From positions 124,001 to 188,000 of the forward strand of contig NZ_JAILWF010000002.1 in assembly GCF_025699065.1 (NCBI RefSeq): DNA of 64,000 bases, read 5' to 3'. Made by a program: the position numbers and the translations under genes. Positions 61,395 to 64,000 of the stretch are shown piece after piece. The stretch's first letter is position 1; each line of letters begins with the position of its first letter. Below the pieces are notes generated by a model, which was not told where the DNA came from, made no database searches, and saw nothing but the letters and a program-made list of their open reading frames with translations. This DNA comes from Nitrosarchaeum sp. Lineage in GTDB: Archaea; Thermoproteota; Nitrososphaeria; Nitrososphaerales; Nitrosopumilaceae.

Positions 61395-61829
61395 ATGACT
61401 GATCAAGACGAACACAAAGAGGGTATTGGTGGAATGATCAATCCTCGAAGATATGGTATTGAAAGAGTGGCATATCTATTAATGAGATTAAGTGGGTTGG
61501 GATTATTGGCATATTTTATAGGTCATATCTATGAAACTAGTTCAATTTTAAAAGGTCAAGTTGGATGGAATGAATTTCTTGCAATTACACAAACCAACGA
61601 AGGTCATGCAATTTTAGCTATAGTTATTGCAATGTGTGTTTTCCACACTGTTAATGGAATTAGAGTGATGCTTGGACATGGAGGAGTTGGAGTAGGTAAA
61701 CCTGCTAGACCTGATTATCCATACATTCCAGCCTCTCAAAACATTAGACACAAAATGGGAATATATTCTGCAATAATTCTTGCTGCAATTGCAATGATGT
61801 ATGGACTCGCGGTAATGTTTGGTGAATAA
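61395..61829 (+). CDS. sdhC: Succinate dehydrogenase cytochrome b/membrane subunit
   Basis: A 144-residue membrane anchor with three helices: YLLMRLSGLGLLAYFIGHIY, AILAIVIAMCVFHTVNGIRVML and MGIYSAIILAAIAMMYGLAVMF. The His in FIGHIYETSS and in CVFHTVNGIRV are candidate heme b ligands. The N-terminus is hydrophilic (MTDQDEHKEGIGGMINPRRYG). Start directly after the sdhA stop. Confidence 0.88.
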   Translation: MTDQDEHKEGIGGMINPRRYGIERVAYLLMRLSGLGLLAYFIGHIYETSSILKGQVGWNEFLAITQTNEGHAILAIVIAMCVFHTVNGIRVMLGHGGVGVGKPARPDYPYIPASQNIRHKMGIYSAIILAAIAMMYGLAVMFGE

Positions 61830-61830
61830 A

Positions 61831-62175
61831 ATGAGAGAAAGTATTATTATGAAAATTCATTATGGAACTGCTCTAGCTGCAGTGGCATTAGTAGCAGTTC
61901 ACATATTGATGCGTCTTACACAAGGATTTGCAGAATCTTTGGAATATGAAAGTGTAATTGCAAACTACAAATTTCTACCATATGCGGGTATGCTTGAAAT
62001 AATTTTAATTCTACTATCTATTCATGGATTTAATGGATTAAGGGTAATACTACTCGAGTTGAAACAAGGAAGAAAATATGAAAAGGCAGTTTCATATGGA
62101 TGTGTTGTTGCTATGATAGCATTAATTGCATATGGTTCACGAACAATAATAATGGTTAATACGGGGATGATGTAG
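61831..62175 (+). CDS. sdhD: Succinate dehydrogenase membrane subunit
   Basis: A 114-residue anchor with three helices (YGTALAAVALVAVHILMRLT, FLPYAGMLEIILILLSIHGFNGLRVI, VVAMIALIAYGSRTIIM). His in AVHILMR and LSIHGFNGLRV are possible heme ligands. The ATG at 61831, 1 bp after the sdhC stop, is preferred to an upstream TTG at 61819 inside sdhC. Confidence 0.85.
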   Translation: MRESIIMKIHYGTALAAVALVAVHILMRLTQGFAESLEYESVIANYKFLPYAGMLEIILILLSIHGFNGLRVILLELKQGRKYEKAVSYGCVVAMIALIAYGSRTIIMVNTGMM

Positions 62176-62925
62176 ATGGCACAGGAATCTAGTTTGGCAG
62201 AAAAAAATACTATGAAAAAAATCACTTTACGTATTGCAAGATTTAATCCTGCAAATGACGATGCCAAAAAATTTATGGAATTTAATATTTCATACGAAAA
62301 ATGGACAACTGTATTAGAAGCAATTCTTGATGTTAAGCAACATTTTGATCATTCTATTGCAGTTAGATATTCTTGCAGACAAGCTACTTGTGGTTCATGT
62401 GGGATGATTATTAATGGCAAACCTAGACTGGCATGTTTTACAAAAATCAGCGAGCTGAATTCAAATATTGTAACCGTTGAACCAATGAATAACTTTCCAA
62501 TCATTCGTGATCTTGCAGTAAAATTTGAACGACTATTTGATACTCATCATAAAGTAAAACCATATCTGATTCGTGATGACACTGAAATTTCAAGTAGCAC
62601 AAAAGAATTCCTCCAAACTCCTGAAGAGCTAGAACAATACATCCAATTTTCAAATTGTATTAAATGTGGATTATGCAACTCGGCATGTCCCACAATGGCA
62701 ACAGATTCTTCGTTTGTAGGTCCTCAGGCATTAGCCCAAGCATATCGATATGTTGCTGATAGTAGGGATAAAGGCAAAGATGAACGCCTAAAAATTATTG
62801 ATGATTCTCACGGTATTTGGAGATGTCATTTTGCCGGCTCTTGTAGTCAAGTATGCCCAAAAGGCGTAGACCCAGCCATGGGCATTCAATTACTCCGTGG
62901 TTATATGTTAGGATTTAGAAGCTAA
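62176..62925 (+). CDS. sdhB: Succinate dehydrogenase iron-sulfur subunit
   Basis: A 249-residue subunit carrying electrons from FAD to quinone. [2Fe-2S] ligands are in YSCRQATCGSCGMIINGKPRLAC, [4Fe-4S] in CIKCGLCNSACPTMAT, and the third cluster in CHFAGSCSQVCPKGVDP. Last gene of the sdhACDB operon; its end overlaps the convergent MIP18-family gene by 4 bp. Confidence 0.96.
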   Translation: MAQESSLAEKNTMKKITLRIARFNPANDDAKKFMEFNISYEKWTTVLEAILDVKQHFDHSIAVRYSCRQATCGSCGMIINGKPRLACFTKISELNSNIVTVEPMNNFPIIRDLAVKFERLFDTHHKVKPYLIRDDTEISSSTKEFLQTPEELEQYIQFSNCIKCGLCNSACPTMATDSSFVGPQALAQAYRYVADSRDKGKDERLKIIDDSHGIWRCHFAGSCSQVCPKGVDPAMGIQLLRGYMLGFRS

Positions 62926-63245
62926 ATCTTTTTTTTTGGATTAGGGCTATTATTTACCTGATTGTTAATCTGTTCTGCCATAAAGTGATTTGATACATTT
63001 ACTTTAACATCATCAATTCCATCTACCTTCAAAAGATTATCATGTATATCTTGACAGATTTTAAATCCAAAAACTGCAGGACAAAATGGACTAGTTAGAT
63101 GTAAATCTACTTTCACGTTATTACTGTTGATGTCAACTTCATCAATTAATTCTAAATCGGTAATTGATGTATTGATTTCAGGATCTACAATCTTTGATAG
63201 CTCATCAAAAATTTTCACTCTAAGTTGTTTGATATCTAGACTCAT
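62922..63245 (-). CDS. MIP18/DUF59-family iron-sulfur assembly protein
   Basis: A 107-residue protein: SLDIKQLRVKIFDELSKIVDPEINTSITDLELIDEV, then VDLHLTSPFCPAVFGFKICQDI with the conserved Cys. It resembles SufT/PaaD proteins that help mature Fe-S proteins. The ATG at 63245 is chosen; the frame also extends to 63278, but that adds a weak hydrophobic lead. Placed at the end of an Fe-S enzyme operon, a link to SdhB maturation is plausible. Confidence 0.85.
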   Translation of the reverse strand: MSLDIKQLRVKIFDELSKIVDPEINTSITDLELIDEVDINSNNVKVDLHLTSPFCPAVFGFKICQDIHDNLLKVDGIDDVKVNVSNHFMAEQINNQVNNSPNPKKKI

Positions 63246-63294
63246 GGAGAAAAAAGCGTTGATGCTATATATAACCATTCTAGAATATTAGATA

Positions 63295-64000
63295 ATGTAT
63301 CGTTCTCGTCTTAGTACAGATTTGAGTGATATTACTTTAGATTATGTTTCATCGATTAAAGACGATATTCAAATAGCGCTTTATGATATTCTAGGAAGCC
63401 AAGCTCATACTATAATGTTATTTGAAAACCAAATTATTACAAAAAATGATGTAAAAAAAATTCTTTCAGCTTTAGACTTTTTAAAAAATGAAAAATTTGA
63501 TGTTTTTAGTGGAGCTGAAGATATTCATGAATTAATTGAAACACTAGTTATCAAAAAAGCTGGTATTGCTAGCGGTGGAAAAATGCATACAGCACGTTCC
63601 CGTAATGATCAAGTTTCTTTAGATATTAGAATGAAAATTCGTGATGATATTAACATTATTTGTAATTGTTTACTTGATACAATTGAAGCACTTGTATCTT
63701 TAGCAAAAAACCATCAAAAAACAATAATGCCTCTTTATACGCATCTTCAACAAGCTCAAGCTGGTTTATTTTCACACTATCTAATAGCTCAGGCCGATGT
63801 GTTGTTTAGGGACTTTGATCGTCTTTATAGTACATTTAACCATGTTAATCAAAGTCCGTTAGGAGCAGGCCCTGTTGGAGGAACTAGTATTGCAATAGAT
63901 CGACATAGTACTGCCAAAATGTTAGGATTTGATAGTGTTTTAGAAAATTCTCTAGATGCAACTAGCACACGTGATTTTGTTGTTGAATACGTTTCAATGA
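63295..64000 (+). CDS. argH: Argininosuccinate lyase, 3' end beyond the window
   Basis: An open frame from ATG 63295 runs past the right edge; 235 codons are visible. MYRSRLSTDLSDITLDYVSS, the substrate block GGKMHTARSRNDQVSLDIR, PLYTHLQQAQAGLFSHYLIAQADVL, and NQSPLGAGPVGGTSIAIDR are ArgH motifs. It splits argininosuccinate to arginine and fumarate. The signature SSIMPQKxNP lies beyond the window. Divergent from the MIP18-family gene by 49 bp. Confidence 0.93.
   Translation, partial: MYRSRLSTDLSDITLDYVSSIKDDIQIALYDILGSQAHTIMLFENQIITKNDVKKILSALDFLKNEKFDVFSGAEDIHELIETLVIKKAGIASGGKMHTARSRNDQVSLDIRMKIRDDINIICNCLLDTIEALVSLAKNHQKTIMPLYTHLQQAQAGLFSHYLIAQADVLFRDFDRLYSTFNHVNQSPLGAGPVGGTSIAIDRHSTAKMLGFDSVLENSLDATSTRDFVVEYVSM

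Overview
The window is a 64 kb stretch of an ammonia-oxidising archaeon of the Nitrososphaerota (Thaumarchaeota), most like a marine Nitrosopumilus or Nitrosarchaeum. The evidence is a low-GC, gene-dense sequence with archaeal information-processing genes (MCM, GINS, RFC small subunit, Hel308, Alba, aIF5B, aIF6, L7Ae, S28e, L24e, L37e, LSm), TATA boxes about 25 nt before start codons with very short leaders, and frequent TTG starts. A 4-hydroxybutyryl-CoA synthetase (ADP-forming)/4-hydroxybutyryl-CoA dehydratase pair marks the thaumarchaeal 3-hydroxypropionate/4-hydroxybutyrate carbon-fixation cycle. The aa3-type oxidase comes with blue-copper proteins, and there are F420 genes. No insertion sequence, prophage, rRNA or CRISPR array was seen. 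Taxonomy is inferred from gene content only.

Layout. 1-3.7 kb: a secreted protein fragment, tRNA-Arg, a PLP aminotransferase, and a minus-strand F420 group (NADPH:F420 reductase, small membrane protein, PPOX-fold protein). 3.7-8.0 kb: terminal oxidase operon (subunit II split into two genes, subunit I, double cupredoxin, half-size heme A synthase) facing a secreted copper-protein-like gene. 8-13.4 kb: SRPBCC protein, tRNA-Lys, a divergent two-component pair, methyltransferase, Cys-rich microprotein, branched-chain aminotransferase. 13.4-16.2 kb: a likely non-coding RNA, aspartokinase, glycosyltransferase, tRNA-Val. 16.2-19.2 kb: a metal-handling block (Lrp/TRASH regulator, palindromic operator, CcdA-like membrane protein, YHS microprotein, glutaredoxin-like protein, NiCoT transporter). 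19.2-21.7 kb: radical SAM protein, winged-helix/membrane proteins, RNase HI with a possible frameshift. 21.7-25.4 kb: the 4-hydroxybutyrate genes. 25.4-28.4 kb: signal peptidase and several zinc-ribbon proteins around a thioredoxin.

28.5-34.2 kb: a hydantoinase-like amidohydrolase, a 460-bp intergenic region with two structured RNA candidates, the LSm-L37e-coiled coil-RpiA operon, ArfB-like hydrolase, PurU, tRNA-Leu. 34.2-39 kb: phosphoglucosamine mutase and the conserved archaeal operon L7Ae-S28e-L24e-Ndk-aIF5B. 39-43.8 kb: zinc-ribbon microprotein, a secreted protein with near-identical internal repeats, archease, HisRS, aIF6. 43.8-45.3 kb: duplicated zinc-type ferredoxins with duplicated promoters, tRNA-Ser. 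45.3-52.3 kb: RFC and the GINS-MCM-Hel308-GT4 operon. 52.3-55 kb: sugar-modification genes with a second branched-chain aminotransferase. 55-59.7 kb: Lys-rich micropeptide, nucleotidyltransferase-like protein, ferredoxin-NADP reductase-like protein, tRNA-Pro, tRNA-Ala, HEAT protein, Alba, ICL/PEP-mutase family lyase, PadR regulator. 59.7-64 kb: succinate dehydrogenase operon, MIP18-family protein, and the start of argininosuccinate lyase.

Most genes are housekeeping. The parts worth a second look are the undocumented RNAs (13.4 and 30 kb), the TRASH-regulated metal operon, the ferredoxin pair with complementary loss of zinc ligands, recent internal DNA duplications in two exported proteins, and microproteins shorter than 60 residues.
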